DNA from: Pseudomonadota bacterium
GTDB taxonomy: Bacteria > Bdellovibrionota_C > UBA2361 > OMII01
DNA: 56,799 bases
Assembly (NCBI GenBank): GCA_026390555.1
Contig: JAPLFS010000054.1
Span: 1 to 56,799 of the forward strand
Direction: 5' to 3'
Shown: piece after piece, positions 8,241-16,323 of the stretch
How positions within the stretch are numbered: the first letter of the stretch is position 1
Layout of the letters: the number at the start of each line of letters is the position of its first letter
Position numbers and translations under genes: made by a program
Notes under the pieces: model-generated
Told to the model about the DNA's origin: nothing
What the model saw: the letters and a program-made list of their open reading frames with translations, nothing else
Database searches by the model: none

Positions 8241-9503
8241 TTAGTGATCATGCGTGGCCCCAGACTTAAGAATATCAGCTTTTATAAGAAAGGCGTTACC
8301 GGTAACGTATCTCTCCCCTGGCGATAGCCCCTCCAAAACCTCAACCCACTCACCGTCGCTCTTGCCAAGGGTTAGGGGTTTAACCTCATAGGTGTTACCT
8401 ACCTTCGCAAAAACTACCGTCTGCTCTCTAAATGTTTGCAGCGCCTCTTTTTTAACGGCGACCCTCGCTTCAGTTTGATCAACCACTAGGTCCCCCGTAA
8501 CGAACATCCCCGGTAGAAGCCGTTGCGGATTATTAGAAACGACTGCTCGTATCAGTTGCGATTGGGACCCCTCGTCAGCGTATGGAGCCACGTACGAAAC
8601 GATCCCGTCGGTAATCTCTGCACTATGAACCGGGGAGATAAGAACCTTCTGTCCAATCTTGGCCCCCGACTGTGCTCTAAGAGGCACAAAAAAATCCACC
8701 CAAACTTCAGAGAGATCTGCAACGATATATATCCATTGGTTCTCCGGTACGAACTCTCCGATAACAATATGCCCGTTTACAATGGTGCCGGATATCTGAG
8801 AACGAACGTTAAAAGGTTGCAGACTTTCGTTGCTCTCAATGACCGCAAGAACCTCGTCCTTAGCTACGCTATCGCCGATGTGCTTAGATCCCTCGCGCAC
8901 GATGCCCGAGAAACGGGGGATGATGTGTGCTATCTTATGCTCACTTGGAAGAACCTTTCCACGAGTGCGTAAAATAGTTCTAATCTGATGAGGCGCTGCT
9001 TTTTCTATCTTTATTCCCGAACGCTCCGCGATCTCATCTGGTATTTCAGTTCTTCCTTCGTAGGAATCAAATTTCCAAGTGTATTTTTTACCCTTATGTT
9101 CTGCCGATACTTCGACATCAAATGAGTGAGGTTCTGCCACCTCGCTATCGCTCGTTAGGAAGTCGGCAACTGGTTTAAATTTGAACAGGTCAACTTTTCC
9201 GCCGAGTCGAGTTAGTGAAACTGATGCGGAAAAATCACTCGGTGACAGAGGTTTGCCATTCTCATATCCAAAGACTCGGTATTGCGGAGGGACTCCAGTT
9301 TCAAAGATCTGTAACTCTAAAGAGAATGTTCCTTCAGTTAGAAGTTTGCCACGATGCGGTCCACGTTCCTCTTCTGCGTGTTCTTCTTCAATTCCGTGTC
9401 CGTGCTCGTCCTTTGCCACTTGCTGTGAGTTCTTACACCCAAGGGCTAGGAATAATAAAAATGAGGTAACTAAGAATCTTGATAGTAATTGATTTATTTT
9501 CAT
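8241..9503 (-). CDS. czcB: Metal efflux periplasmic adaptor lipoprotein, CzcB/CusB family
   Basis: 420 residues. The N-terminus is a lipoprotein signal (FLLFLALGC, Cys at about residue 23), followed by a His/Glu-rich stretch (DEHGHGIEEEHAEEE) that could bind metal. The rest is a membrane-fusion protein: a barrel-sandwich lipoyl-like half motif (SGIVREGSKHIGDSVAKDEV), a second half (ISGTIVNGHIVIGEFVPE), a beta-barrel region and a C-terminal His-rich end ATHDH. It links the inner-membrane pump with the outer-membrane channel. It begins directly after the channel gene (end of one and start of the next are adjacent). The long domain before the hairpin region is typical of the CzcB type of adaptor. 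Confidence 0.9.
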   Translation of the reverse strand: MKINQLLSRFLVTSFLLFLALGCKNSQQVAKDEHGHGIEEEHAEEERGPHRGKLLTEGTFSLELQIFETGVPPQYRVFGYENGKPLSPSDFSASVSLTRLGGKVDLFKFKPVADFLTSDSEVAEPHSFDVEVSAEHKGKKYTWKFDSYEGRTEIPDEIAERSGIKIEKAAPHQIRTILRTRGKVLPSEHKIAHIIPRFSGIVREGSKHIGDSVAKDEVLAVIESNESLQPFNVRSQISGTIVNGHIVIGEFVPENQWIYIVADLSEVWVDFFVPLRAQSGAKIGQKVLISPVHSAEITDGIVSYVAPYADEGSQSQLIRAVVSNNPQRLLPGMFVTGDLVVDQTEARVAVKKEALQTFREQTVVFAKVGNTYEVKPLTLGKSDGEWVEVLEGLSPGERYVTGNAFLIKADILKSGATHDH

Positions 9504-10778
9504 TTAAACCTCCTCTCCAACAAGCAATGAAAGCTGCACCCTTACCGAAACAGCTTCAAGCCAGAGCTGCAAACCCTGTGTCTGAACCTCATTGAAGGTG
9601 CGTAACGTCTGCCAAACCTGCAACACGTTGCCCTTCCCCTCTGCATAGAGCTTCTCTTGAGAGCGCAGCGCTGCCTCAAATGATGGGATAACCTTTAATG
9701 AGAAGATCTCACTTTGCTCCTTGGAGCTTTCTGCGGCTCTTCTCAGGTTTTTTATCTGCACCTCAAGTCCGCCGTTAGAGAGAAAGGTGCTCTTAGCCTC
9801 AACGAAACGTTGCTCCGCTCTGCTGCGGATCTGTTGACCCTGATTTCTGTTCCAAAATGGAAGTGACATTGAAAGACCTGCGCCGAAGAAGTCCCCACCG
9901 TCGTTAGTGTGTTGATACACTAAACGTGGTGTAATTTGAGGGTAGGCATCTAGCTCAGAGAGTCGCATCTCCTCGCGCGCTAGATTAACTAATAGATCGA
10001 CCCTGGTGCTCTCACTTAGATCGCTAGAACGGGCTTTCTGCAGGAGAAGCTCCTCAGAGGGAAGCTCGGTTAGTAGCTCCTGGCCTGTTGTGAGGATGGA
10101 ACACGGGGAGCCGGTAGATCTAGCCAATTCGCTCTGAAGAGTTGCTATAGTTGCAGCAGCTCCCTTTCTTTGCGCCTGTAGGCGATATCTCTCACCATCA
10201 AAGAGCTTCTCGTCCCCCTGGGATAACAACCCTTTTTTAACACCCACACTGATAAGTAAGACCTTTTTTGCGGCGCGTTGCTCAGCATTAGCGAGGATCT
10301 TATCGGTCTCCTGCAACACGTAGAGCGTTCTGAATTGAACTAGCAACTTTTGAGTTAACTCAAGGATCTGTGCCCTCTTTTGTCTATCTCCGGATCTGCG
10401 AATAAGGGCAGCCACGCGCTCCCTACTGCCAAAATTTGAAAGTCTAATAGTCTGTCCAATACTTACCTGTGCCTGGGGATCGTTATCGCCACCCATATTC
10501 ATGCGGGTAAAAGTTTGCTCCGCCTGCAGCTCGGGATTAATTAAAACTTCGGTATCGAAGGCGCTCGCCAGCTCTTTTGCATAATCGCGGTCAATCTCGG
10601 CAACCAATGGACTTTGACTAAGCGCTGATGCTCGAAATCCTTCTAAAGATAAACTCTGCTCGCAAGTTGCAGGTTTTCTAGAATCTTTAATCTCCGCTGT
10701 TGCGATCCCCCCGTATAAAGAGAGGCCCGTACAGAGCAGGATAACCACACGGTGAGCACCTGAATTAAGTATCATCAC
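9504..10778 (-). CDS. czcC: Outer-membrane efflux channel of metal pump, TolC/CzcC family
   Basis: 424 residues with a signal peptide (hydrophobic residues 10-28, ending ATA) and two repeated alpha-helical regions typical of outer-membrane efflux proteins, including MSLPFWNRNQGQ, the usual turn before the second helical hairpin. It would form the trimeric exit duct for the CzcA pump. It is the first gene of the operon, upstream of the adaptor. A purQ gene lies 18 bp upstream in the same direction, so the efflux operon may be read through from the purine genes, or it may have its own promoter inside purQ. I see no clear promoter in the 18-bp gap. Confidence 0.88.
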   Translation of the reverse strand: MMILNSGAHRVVILLCTGLSLYGGIATAEIKDSRKPATCEQSLSLEGFRASALSQSPLVAEIDRDYAKELASAFDTEVLINPELQAEQTFTRMNMGGDNDPQAQVSIGQTIRLSNFGSRERVAALIRRSGDRQKRAQILELTQKLLVQFRTLYVLQETDKILANAEQRAAKKVLLISVGVKKGLLSQGDEKLFDGERYRLQAQRKGAAATIATLQSELARSTGSPCSILTTGQELLTELPSEELLLQKARSSDLSESTRVDLLVNLAREEMRLSELDAYPQITPRLVYQHTNDGGDFFGAGLSMSLPFWNRNQGQQIRSRAEQRFVEAKSTFLSNGGLEVQIKNLRRAAESSKEQSEIFSLKVIPSFEAALRSQEKLYAEGKGNVLQVWQTLRTFNEVQTQGLQLWLEAVSVRVQLSLLVGEEV

Positions 10779-10796
10779 CGGCTAGGCCTTGGTAAA

Positions 10797-11492
10797 TTAT
10801 TTATTATCTAAAAATGGCCTAAGCCCACTCGCACCACCAACGAATCCGATCAGAGCCTCAACGGCTCGCTCCGGGTGTGGCATTAGACCAACTACGTTGC
10901 CGTTACGGCTAGAGATTCCAGCGATGGCGCGGCAGGAGCCGTTAACGTTCACAGTAACATCATGAGGCGATACCTCGCCAGTTGCATCACAGTACCGAAA
11001 TACCACCTGGCCGTGACTCTCAAGCTCCTCGAGGGTTGCCGGCTCTGCAAAGTAATTGCCTTGAAAATGGGCGATTGGACAGGTAATCACAGCACCCGGT
11101 GTTAACCCCTGCGTAAAGAAGGATGCAGTTGATTCGACGCGCATATTAATAAAGCGTGAAAGGAACCGTCTGCCTACATTTTCAAGGAGAACCCCTGGAA
11201 GTAGCCCCGCCTCGCACAGGATCTGAAAGCCGTTACAGATACCAAGCACCCTACCACCAGCCTCGGCATGGGCTCTAACCGACCTCATCACAGGCGAAAG
11301 CTTGGCTAACGCCCCTGTCCGGAGATAGTCCCCATATGAAAAACCACCAGGTAGTACAACCAGGTCAGCACCCTTTAGATCGGTGTCACGGTGCCAAATG
11401 GGCAAGACCTCCTGCTTAAGCAGCCCGGCATAGACATGCTCGACATCCTGCTCGCAGTTGGTTCCTGGAAAGACAACTACCGCGACCCTCAC
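10797..11492 (-). CDS. purQ: Phosphoribosylformylglycinamidine synthase, glutaminase subunit PurQ
   Basis: 231 residues, the expected length for stand-alone PurQ. It begins MRVAVVVFPGTNCEQDV and has the class I glutamine amidotransferase nucleophile elbow GICNGFQ (Cys86) and the catalytic His/Glu motif LMPHPERAVE near the C-terminus. It releases ammonia from glutamine for the conversion of FGAR to FGAM (step 4 of purine synthesis), working with PurS and PurL. Its ATG overlaps the purS stop codon by 4 bp (ATGA), so the two are translationally coupled. purL is not in the window. Confidence 0.96.
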   Translation of the reverse strand: MRVAVVVFPGTNCEQDVEHVYAGLLKQEVLPIWHRDTDLKGADLVVLPGGFSYGDYLRTGALAKLSPVMRSVRAHAEAGGRVLGICNGFQILCEAGLLPGVLLENVGRRFLSRFINMRVESTASFFTQGLTPGAVITCPIAHFQGNYFAEPATLEELESHGQVVFRYCDATGEVSPHDVTVNVNGSCRAIAGISSRNGNVVGLMPHPERAVEALIGFVGGASGLRPFLDNK

Positions 11493-11731
11493 GCGACCTC
11501 CAGGATCTCGTACTGCTCTATAACTGGATTAGCGAGCAGGAGCCGACAGATCTCGTCAACTTGGCTACGCGCCTCCTCCTTGCCGAGCCCCTCAACCTCA
11601 AGCTCGATAACTCGACCTATCCTGACGTTACGGATCCCATCGAAGTGCTTATCCTTAAGCCCGCTCTCTACCGCCTTGCCCTGCACATCAAGCACTCCGG
11701 GCTTTAATCTTACTAAGACCTGATAACGCAT
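11489..11731 (-). CDS. purS: Phosphoribosylformylglycinamidine synthase subunit PurS
   Basis: 80 residues with the typical PurS pattern: RYQVLVRLKPGVLDVQGKAV, then FDGIRNVRIGRVIELEVEG and a final strand. PurS bridges the small PurQ and PurL subunits in bacteria that lack the long fused PurL, so the organism uses the multi-subunit FGAM synthase. It lies 18 bp after purB and overlaps purQ. Confidence 0.95.
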   Translation of the reverse strand: MRYQVLVRLKPGVLDVQGKAVESGLKDKHFDGIRNVRIGRVIELEVEGLGKEEARSQVDEICRLLLANPVIEQYEILEVA

Positions 11732-11749
11732 ATCCTACCCCTTATAATA

Positions 11750-13042
11750 CTAAGCAAGCGCACGCTCTATAATCATATCCACCCTACGGAGATGCCTTGC
11801 GAGATCGAACACACCCTTAAGCTCCTCGGCCGTAAGAGCCTTCGAAACAAGCGCATCCTGCGCGACCCGCTCCGCAAGGGTCGCACCACCATCCCAGGCC
11901 GCCAGGGCGTGCTTCTGAACGAGCGCATAGGCATCCTCACGCGAGACCCCCTTATCAACAAGCGCCACAAGAAGGTGCCCAGAGAATACTGTACCGCGCG
12001 TTAGCTCAAGATTCTCAAGCATCCGCTGAGGCGATACGACCAGGTTTCTTACTACGCTATCAAAGCGACTGAGCATAAAATCAAGTGCGATACAGGCATC
12101 TGGAATAGCTACCCGCTCGGCCGAGCTGTGGCTAATATCACGTTCATGCCAGAGTGCTACGTTCTCAAAGCAGGCCTGCGCGTACGAACGCAGAAGTCGC
12201 GCTAAACCACATAGGTTCTCGGTCAGGATCGGATTGCGCTTATGCGGCATCGCCGATGAGCCCTTTTGTCCAGGAGCAAACCCCTCCATAGCTTCACGCA
12301 CCTCGGTGCGTTGCAGGTGCCTAATCTCAACAGCGAAGCGCTCAACTGAGCTTGCAACACCAGCTAGGCACGCCATAAAATCTGCGTGCCTATCGCGCGA
12401 AACAACCTGGGTTGCAACCGTTTCAGCCGTAAGATCAAGGCGCTGCATAACGAGCTCCTCAACGCTCGGATCGATCCCAGCATAGGTACCAACTGCGCCC
12501 GATAACTTTCCAACTGAGATCGTTTCCGTTGCGGCCTTAAGCCGTTTAAGTTGGCGATCTAGCTCTGCGTACCAGCCCGCTAGCTTAACACCGAACGTTG
12601 TCGGCTCGGCGTGAATCCCGTGAGAACGACCGATACACGGCGTATGCTTAAACTCAATGACGCGTTCTCTGACGCTCTGCATCAGGGTTTCAATGCGCTT
12701 CTGAAGCATCAATCCTGCGCGTCTCATCTGTACAGCAAGGCAGGTATCAACAACATCACTCGAGGTCATCCCTCGATGCACGTAGCGCGACAGGGGGCCG
12801 ACATGCTCGGCAACGTTGGTCAGAAAGGCGATAACGTCGTGCTTTACTTCGCGCTCAATCTCCTGCACCCGCGTGACGGAGAAGCTGGCCTTCTCGTTAT
12901 AGGCTTTGAGCGCCTCAGCGGGAGCGGCCCCCAGCTTGACCAAGCCCTCTAGGGCGTGTCGTTCAATATCGAGCCAAATAGTGTAGCGGGTCTGATCGGA
13001 CCAGACCTCCGCCATTTCAGGGTTTGTATAGCGAGGAATCAT
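11750..13042 (-). CDS. purB: Adenylosuccinate lyase
   Basis: 430 residues, the normal size for the shorter PurB class. It starts MIPRYTNPEMAEVWSD, a hallmark of this class, and carries the fumarase/aspartase-superfamily signature GSSAMPHKRNP (residues 262-272), whose serine is the catalytic acid/base in the flexible loop. It cleaves SAICAR to AICAR and adenylosuccinate to AMP. It leads the purB-purS-purQ run. Its ATG overlaps the TGA of a decayed metallo-beta-lactamase gene fragment (ATGA), suggesting it was once translationally coupled to an upstream intact gene; the current upstream region offers no obvious promoter. Confidence 0.96.
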   Translation of the reverse strand: MIPRYTNPEMAEVWSDQTRYTIWLDIERHALEGLVKLGAAPAEALKAYNEKASFSVTRVQEIEREVKHDVIAFLTNVAEHVGPLSRYVHRGMTSSDVVDTCLAVQMRRAGLMLQKRIETLMQSVRERVIEFKHTPCIGRSHGIHAEPTTFGVKLAGWYAELDRQLKRLKAATETISVGKLSGAVGTYAGIDPSVEELVMQRLDLTAETVATQVVSRDRHADFMACLAGVASSVERFAVEIRHLQRTEVREAMEGFAPGQKGSSAMPHKRNPILTENLCGLARLLRSYAQACFENVALWHERDISHSSAERVAIPDACIALDFMLSRFDSVVRNLVVSPQRMLENLELTRGTVFSGHLLVALVDKGVSREDAYALVQKHALAAWDGGATLAERVAQDALVSKALTAEELKGVFDLARHLRRVDMIIERALA

Positions 13043-13170
13043 GCCTTAACTATTACCCCGTCACGGCATGTTTCATCAAGCTCCCGTGTAGGTAAGCTCT
13101 CATAAATATTGCCATAAATAGTGCTTCCTTAGCCCTGAGAGCATTCGGTACGTCGTTTCAGGGGGCCGTT
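13039..13170 (-). pseudogene. Decayed copy of the 3' end of the YycJ-like metallo-hydrolase gene
   Basis: Translated on the minus strand these 43 codons align without gaps to the last 43 codons of the intact gene at 13958-14764 (for example GNIYESLPTRELDE against GNIYQSLPTLELDE), with about 21 identities and one in-frame stop. Its own stop codon TGA overlaps the purB start as ATGA. No homology to the rest of the gene is visible upstream of about 13172. This is a 3' fragment left by duplication or by insertion of the block carrying 13173-13957. Confidence 0.85.
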
Positions 13171-13288
13171 AGCATAAAAAGCCTCGCACCTTTTGTGCTA
13201 CATGAGGGCAAAAGAGCTTCCGATTACAGCCCTGGGCTGGTATAGGGTCCGATAAATAACGGTAAACGGTAGAGGTGGCGTTCTTGCT

Positions 13289-13323
13289 GACGGAGTGAAC
13301 TCGCTTAGTGGGCTCACTCCGTC
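13289..13323 (+). promoter_or_regulatory. Perfect 10-bp hairpin in the leader of the small unknown gene
   Basis: GACGGAGTGA (13289-13298) and TCACTCCGTC (13314-13323) form a perfect 10-bp stem with a 15-nt loop. It ends about 30 bp before a very strong Shine-Dalgarno (AAAGGAGG, 13353-13360). With no T run after it, it looks more like a leader structure or protein-binding palindrome than a terminator. Confidence 0.5.
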
Positions 13324-13364
13324 GGCACGGGTTAGGTAGATGGTTTTTCTCTAAAGGAGGTTTT

Positions 13365-13841
13365 ATGAGTACCTGTCTAATGTTTTTTGCGTTAGGGCTT
13401 CTGGCACCAGCTCCTGAGCTACAACCGCTTGGCGCGGATGATACGATTGGAGCTGTGTGTGAGCTGCAGCATGCCTTAGGTAGCTTTGCTACCAACCTTG
13501 CTAATTTGGAGGCGGAGACCGTAAACGACATGAAGTTGTTTGCGGTGGCACAACGCAGACGAGTTCAAGGCATGTTAGTACTGCTAAGGGGCGTGGAAGG
13601 CGAGTTTGCTAGGGTTCCAGGCACTGCGCTACGGAAGGATCTTAATGAGGGCTGCGCAGAGATGCGAACCTTACTTGAGAAAGCACTTCAGGAGCTCAAG
13701 GGCTTGGAGGACAAACCTAATGCGATTGATGTTTCTTGCGCACTAGGGAGATCCCTATTGGCAGTCACAACTTTCAAAAAGTTCCATATGGCTCAATCTG
13801 CTTTTAAACCAAGTGTAGGAGAGATTATAACTAATCCTTAA
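13365..13841 (+). CDS. Hypothetical protein (158 aa), possibly secreted
   Basis: I chose the ATG that follows an excellent ribosome-binding site (AAAGGAGG, 4-nt spacing) over an upstream in-frame ATG that has none. The 158-residue protein starts with a short hydrophobic stretch (CLMFFALGLLAPAP) that may be a weak signal peptide. The rest is mainly predicted helix, with four Cys residues after the start region and charged heptad-like segments such as KDLNEGCAEMRTLLEKALQELKGLE. I do not recognise a family. It is isolated: on the plus strand between two minus-strand genes that share a duplicated 3' end, with a hairpin in its leader and a long inverted repeat right after its stop. This looks like a self-contained cassette. 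Confidence 0.6.
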   Translation: MSTCLMFFALGLLAPAPELQPLGADDTIGAVCELQHALGSFATNLANLEAETVNDMKLFAVAQRRRVQGMLVLLRGVEGEFARVPGTALRKDLNEGCAEMRTLLEKALQELKGLEDKPNAIDVSCALGRSLLAVTTFKKFHMAQSAFKPSVGEIITNP

Positions 13842-13844
13842 CTT

Positions 13845-13915
13845 GTGGTTGTCAGGGCAGCTTTATGGAGAGATCCGCAAAAGCTGCCTTTTACCTAATC
13901 TGTGCTGACAACCAC
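13845..13915 (+). terminator. Long inverted repeat after the small unknown gene (terminator-like)
   Basis: GTGGTTGTCA (13845-13854) pairs perfectly with TGACAACCAC (13906-13915), and inside it GGCAGCTTT (13856-13864) pairs with AAAGCTGCC (13880-13888), which is followed by TTTT. The inner hairpin plus T run is a plausible intrinsic terminator for the plus-strand gene; the outer stem extends the structure to 71 nt, which is unusual for a simple terminator. Confidence 0.6.
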
Positions 13916-13957
13916 GCCGCTTATATTTATATATAACTGAGCAGTCAGCGCCCTATA

Positions 13958-14764
13958 TCACGCATTAACTAGCACCTTGCCGTTGTACGGCTCATCAAGC
14001 TCAAGCGTAGGCAAGCTCTGATAAATATTGCCACACAGCAGGGTTCTTAAGCCCACAGAGCGTTCGGCGCTCCGTTTTACATAGCGGTTGGCACACTCGA
14101 GCGCCAAGGTCGGAGTATTACTGTTCTCGCTTAAGTGCCCGAGCACGATATGAAAGAGCTCTGGATGCATAATCTCCTCCAGTAACTGTCCCGCCGCTTC
14201 GTTACAGAGGTGCCCATGGGTTGAGGCGATCCGTTGCTTAAGCTCCCAGGTGTAGCTGCACGCCTGTAGCATCTCCTGATCGTGGTTCGACTCAAGCAGG
14301 ATAGCGTTCGCACCGCGCACGTGCTCCTGGACCAGGGTTGTCACCCGTCCAAGGTCGGTAACGATAACGAGCTTAAAGCCCTCGGCGCGGATAACATATC
14401 CGACCGGATCGGTCGCATCGTGCACGATACTAAATGGGGTAATCTCGACCGAACCAAGGTTAAAGTCCTGGCCGGTCTTAAAGATCTCCCTGCCACGGGG
14501 CTTAGTGATGCGCTCCATCGTCCGCTCGTTGGCATAGACCGGCAGACCGTAGCGCCGACTAAGGGTCGAAACACCATTAATATGATCGGCGTGTTCATGT
14601 GTTACTAGGATAGCAGAGAGGGTTTTAGGGTCGATTCCGTTTTCGGCTAAGCGCTGCTCTGCCTGTTTACCAGAGAGTCCACAGTCCACCAGAAAGCGTG
14701 AACCCCCAGCTTCTACGAATGTACAATTAGCTTTACTACCAGATGAGAGGACCGTGAATCGCAT
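13958..14764 (-). CDS. YycJ/WalJ-like metallo-beta-lactamase-fold hydrolase
   Basis: 268 residues from the ATG, which has GGGCGG just before it; an in-frame TTG four codons upstream is less likely. MRFTVLSSGSKANCTFVE at the N-terminus and the zinc motif THEHADH at about residues 55-61 place it in the YycJ (WalJ) group of MBL-fold proteins, which are probably nucleases or phosphodiesterases. Later metal-site regions include DLGRVT, LESNHD and LGHLSENSNTP. The exact substrate is unknown. A decayed copy of its 3' end sits 900 bp downstream, overlapping purB, so the ancestral order was probably this gene directly followed by purB. Confidence 0.85.
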   Translation of the reverse strand: MRFTVLSSGSKANCTFVEAGGSRFLVDCGLSGKQAEQRLAENGIDPKTLSAILVTHEHADHINGVSTLSRRYGLPVYANERTMERITKPRGREIFKTGQDFNLGSVEITPFSIVHDATDPVGYVIRAEGFKLVIVTDLGRVTTLVQEHVRGANAILLESNHDQEMLQACSYTWELKQRIASTHGHLCNEAAGQLLEEIMHPELFHIVLGHLSENSNTPTLALECANRYVKRSAERSVGLRTLLCGNIYQSLPTLELDEPYNGKVLVNA

Positions 14765-14832
14765 CCGCCCATACAATCAGAATGATGCAGGCGGAGCAAG
14801 ATGGTGCTTGGGTTATTGGATCTGTTTTTAGC

Positions 14833-15960
14833 TTAAATCTTCTCCCAGACCCCCATTACAACCTCGACCAGGATTAATATGATTACGATCCATTCGAGCA
14901 CCTCCGATCGGCGCTGTGCAGCACGGTCAGAGAGCTTATGATAGATGCTGTCAAGGGTGTCGAGCTTGCGCCGGATGCTAGAGTTCCAGTCCGGAAAGTG
15001 GAACCTGCCGGAAGCCCGTGAGTAAACGCGCGCCAGGTACTGATCCCCCAATAACTTAAGGGCGTTCTCAACCGCCTCATACAGGATCGCCGAGTCAACC
15101 TGCAAGCGCGCCACCCTGTTAAGATCAGCCTCGCCACCCTTCCTGGTGGTCAAGACATGGTAGGCGCTCTCAAGGTAATCATCTAGCTGCTCATCGAGGA
15201 AGCGCATCTCAAGCAGCTCAACGTTACAGAATTCAAGTACCGCTTTTACATCCTCAACATCCCGCCCAAAAAAGAGCGCTCCGTTCCAATCGATAACGGC
15301 GCAATCATCAACGCCGTACGATGTGCGACTCGATACTGCGTCCTGCACCTCCTCATTGCCAAGCTCCCCGCTCTCGGCGCGTAGCAATCGAGCGAACTCG
15401 CTCGGGTGTTGTTCAAGCAACGCTGAAACCTCCACCGTTCCGTTAAATTCCTCAAAATGGTAGACCGCAAAGTCCTCTACCAACTCGCTTAGGTTCGCAC
15501 GCGAGATCGACCTATCCAACTCCTGCATTAACTGCACCACCCGTTCGCGGGCATCGTTAAGTAGAAAAGCGTTGTCGTAAAGCACCTCGCTTAGCTCAAT
15601 CAGGTGAGCGATCGGGCCGGCTATATCGACCTCGTAGGTGACCGAGCATGCTCCAAAGTCAAACAGGGTCAGGTCAGCCTGCGGCTTAGTAAAGAACTTT
15701 CCTACGTTTATCTGCTGTCCATGCTGTGAGATCCGAAGGGGGGGTGGATCGTGGTCGAAGTGCTTGGGAGCCTTCCTATTTCTGCGAAACTTTGTGCGCT
15801 CAACCCCCTGCTTAATCTGCTGCGCAGCCTGATCGAGATTAATGGACAATCCAAGCTCAAAAGCGAACATGACGTAACATGTCCCACGCTGCAACTGCGG
15901 AATGGTGGATCTAATAACGGAGATCAAAGCTGCTGGATCGCGGTGCTCTTTACCTGTCAC
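14833..15960 (-). CDS. DUF155 / RMD1-family protein
   Basis: 375 residues. The C-terminus RRSEVLEWIVIILILVEVVM is a single tail-anchor membrane helix preceded by an acidic Glu, as in the DUF155 (RMD1/Sif3) family, and the mid-protein stretches FDFGACSVTYEVD and DCAVIDWNGALFFG fit that family. Bacterial members have no established function; eukaryotic members act in mitochondria or cell polarity. I accept the GTG start because AAGGA lies 9 nt upstream. Two helical segments before the anchor may form a coiled coil. The neighbours give no functional hint. Confidence 0.7.
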   Translation of the reverse strand: MTGKEHRDPAALISVIRSTIPQLQRGTCYVMFAFELGLSINLDQAAQQIKQGVERTKFRRNRKAPKHFDHDPPPLRISQHGQQINVGKFFTKPQADLTLFDFGACSVTYEVDIAGPIAHLIELSEVLYDNAFLLNDARERVVQLMQELDRSISRANLSELVEDFAVYHFEEFNGTVEVSALLEQHPSEFARLLRAESGELGNEEVQDAVSSRTSYGVDDCAVIDWNGALFFGRDVEDVKAVLEFCNVELLEMRFLDEQLDDYLESAYHVLTTRKGGEADLNRVARLQVDSAILYEAVENALKLLGDQYLARVYSRASGRFHFPDWNSSIRRKLDTLDSIYHKLSDRAAQRRSEVLEWIVIILILVEVVMGVWEKI

Positions 15961-16178
15961 GGTCTAAAATCCTTATAAAAAAACAGCTCTGCGCTTAAGA
16001 AAAGCGCGCAGTAGCATTATTACGATGACGATGAAAACGGATCTCTCTATTATATCCCTACCGACCAGCTCAAGTGAAGGTTTTTATGCAAAAAACCGCG
16101 TAACTGGTCACCGTAGTTTAATGTCGCGATTCAAGCTATTGAGATTACGGCGAAGTTTCATAGGTAATTCGATTGGTC

Positions 16179-16314
16179 GTCCCCTGATCGGGGACGGCAG
16201 ATTTTGTGACCAGTTAATGTTTTCACCCTCGATTTGCTCCGCAAATCGGCCCCTTAGGGGCTATTGAGTGACATTACCGTATGCTAATATTTATGGAATA
16301 TGCTGACTAGTTAC
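16179..16314 (+). repeat. Hairpin-rich dispersed element, copy B
   Basis: This matches copy A (4878-5012) over its whole length, including the GTCCCCTGATCGGGGAC palindrome (16179-16195), the CGATTTGC-TCC-GCAAATCG hairpin, the GGCCCC-TTA-GGGGCT hairpin and the terminal TATGCTGACTAGTTAC. The left flank contains GTAACTGGTCACC at 16100-16112, which is an imperfect inverted copy (11 of 13) of the right end, so the full element may span 16100-16314 (215 bp). It ends 9 bp before the mccB ATG. The rest of 15961-16178 holds no gene that I can support. Confidence 0.75.
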
Positions 16315-16323
16315 ACCTAATAT

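Noticed and set aside
13045-13060. TTAACTATTACCCC as another member of the intergenic motif family
   Set aside because: It lies in the decayed 3' end of the metallo-hydrolase copy and aligns with codons for GVIVKA, so the likeness is probably by chance.
13169-13531. A 120-codon minus-strand frame
   Set aside because: It overlaps the well-supported plus-strand 158-aa gene with the strong Shine-Dalgarno and its leader hairpin.
16025-16267. An 80-codon plus-strand frame before mccB
   Set aside because: Its second half is the hairpin element, and the first half has no similarity or codon pattern of a gene.
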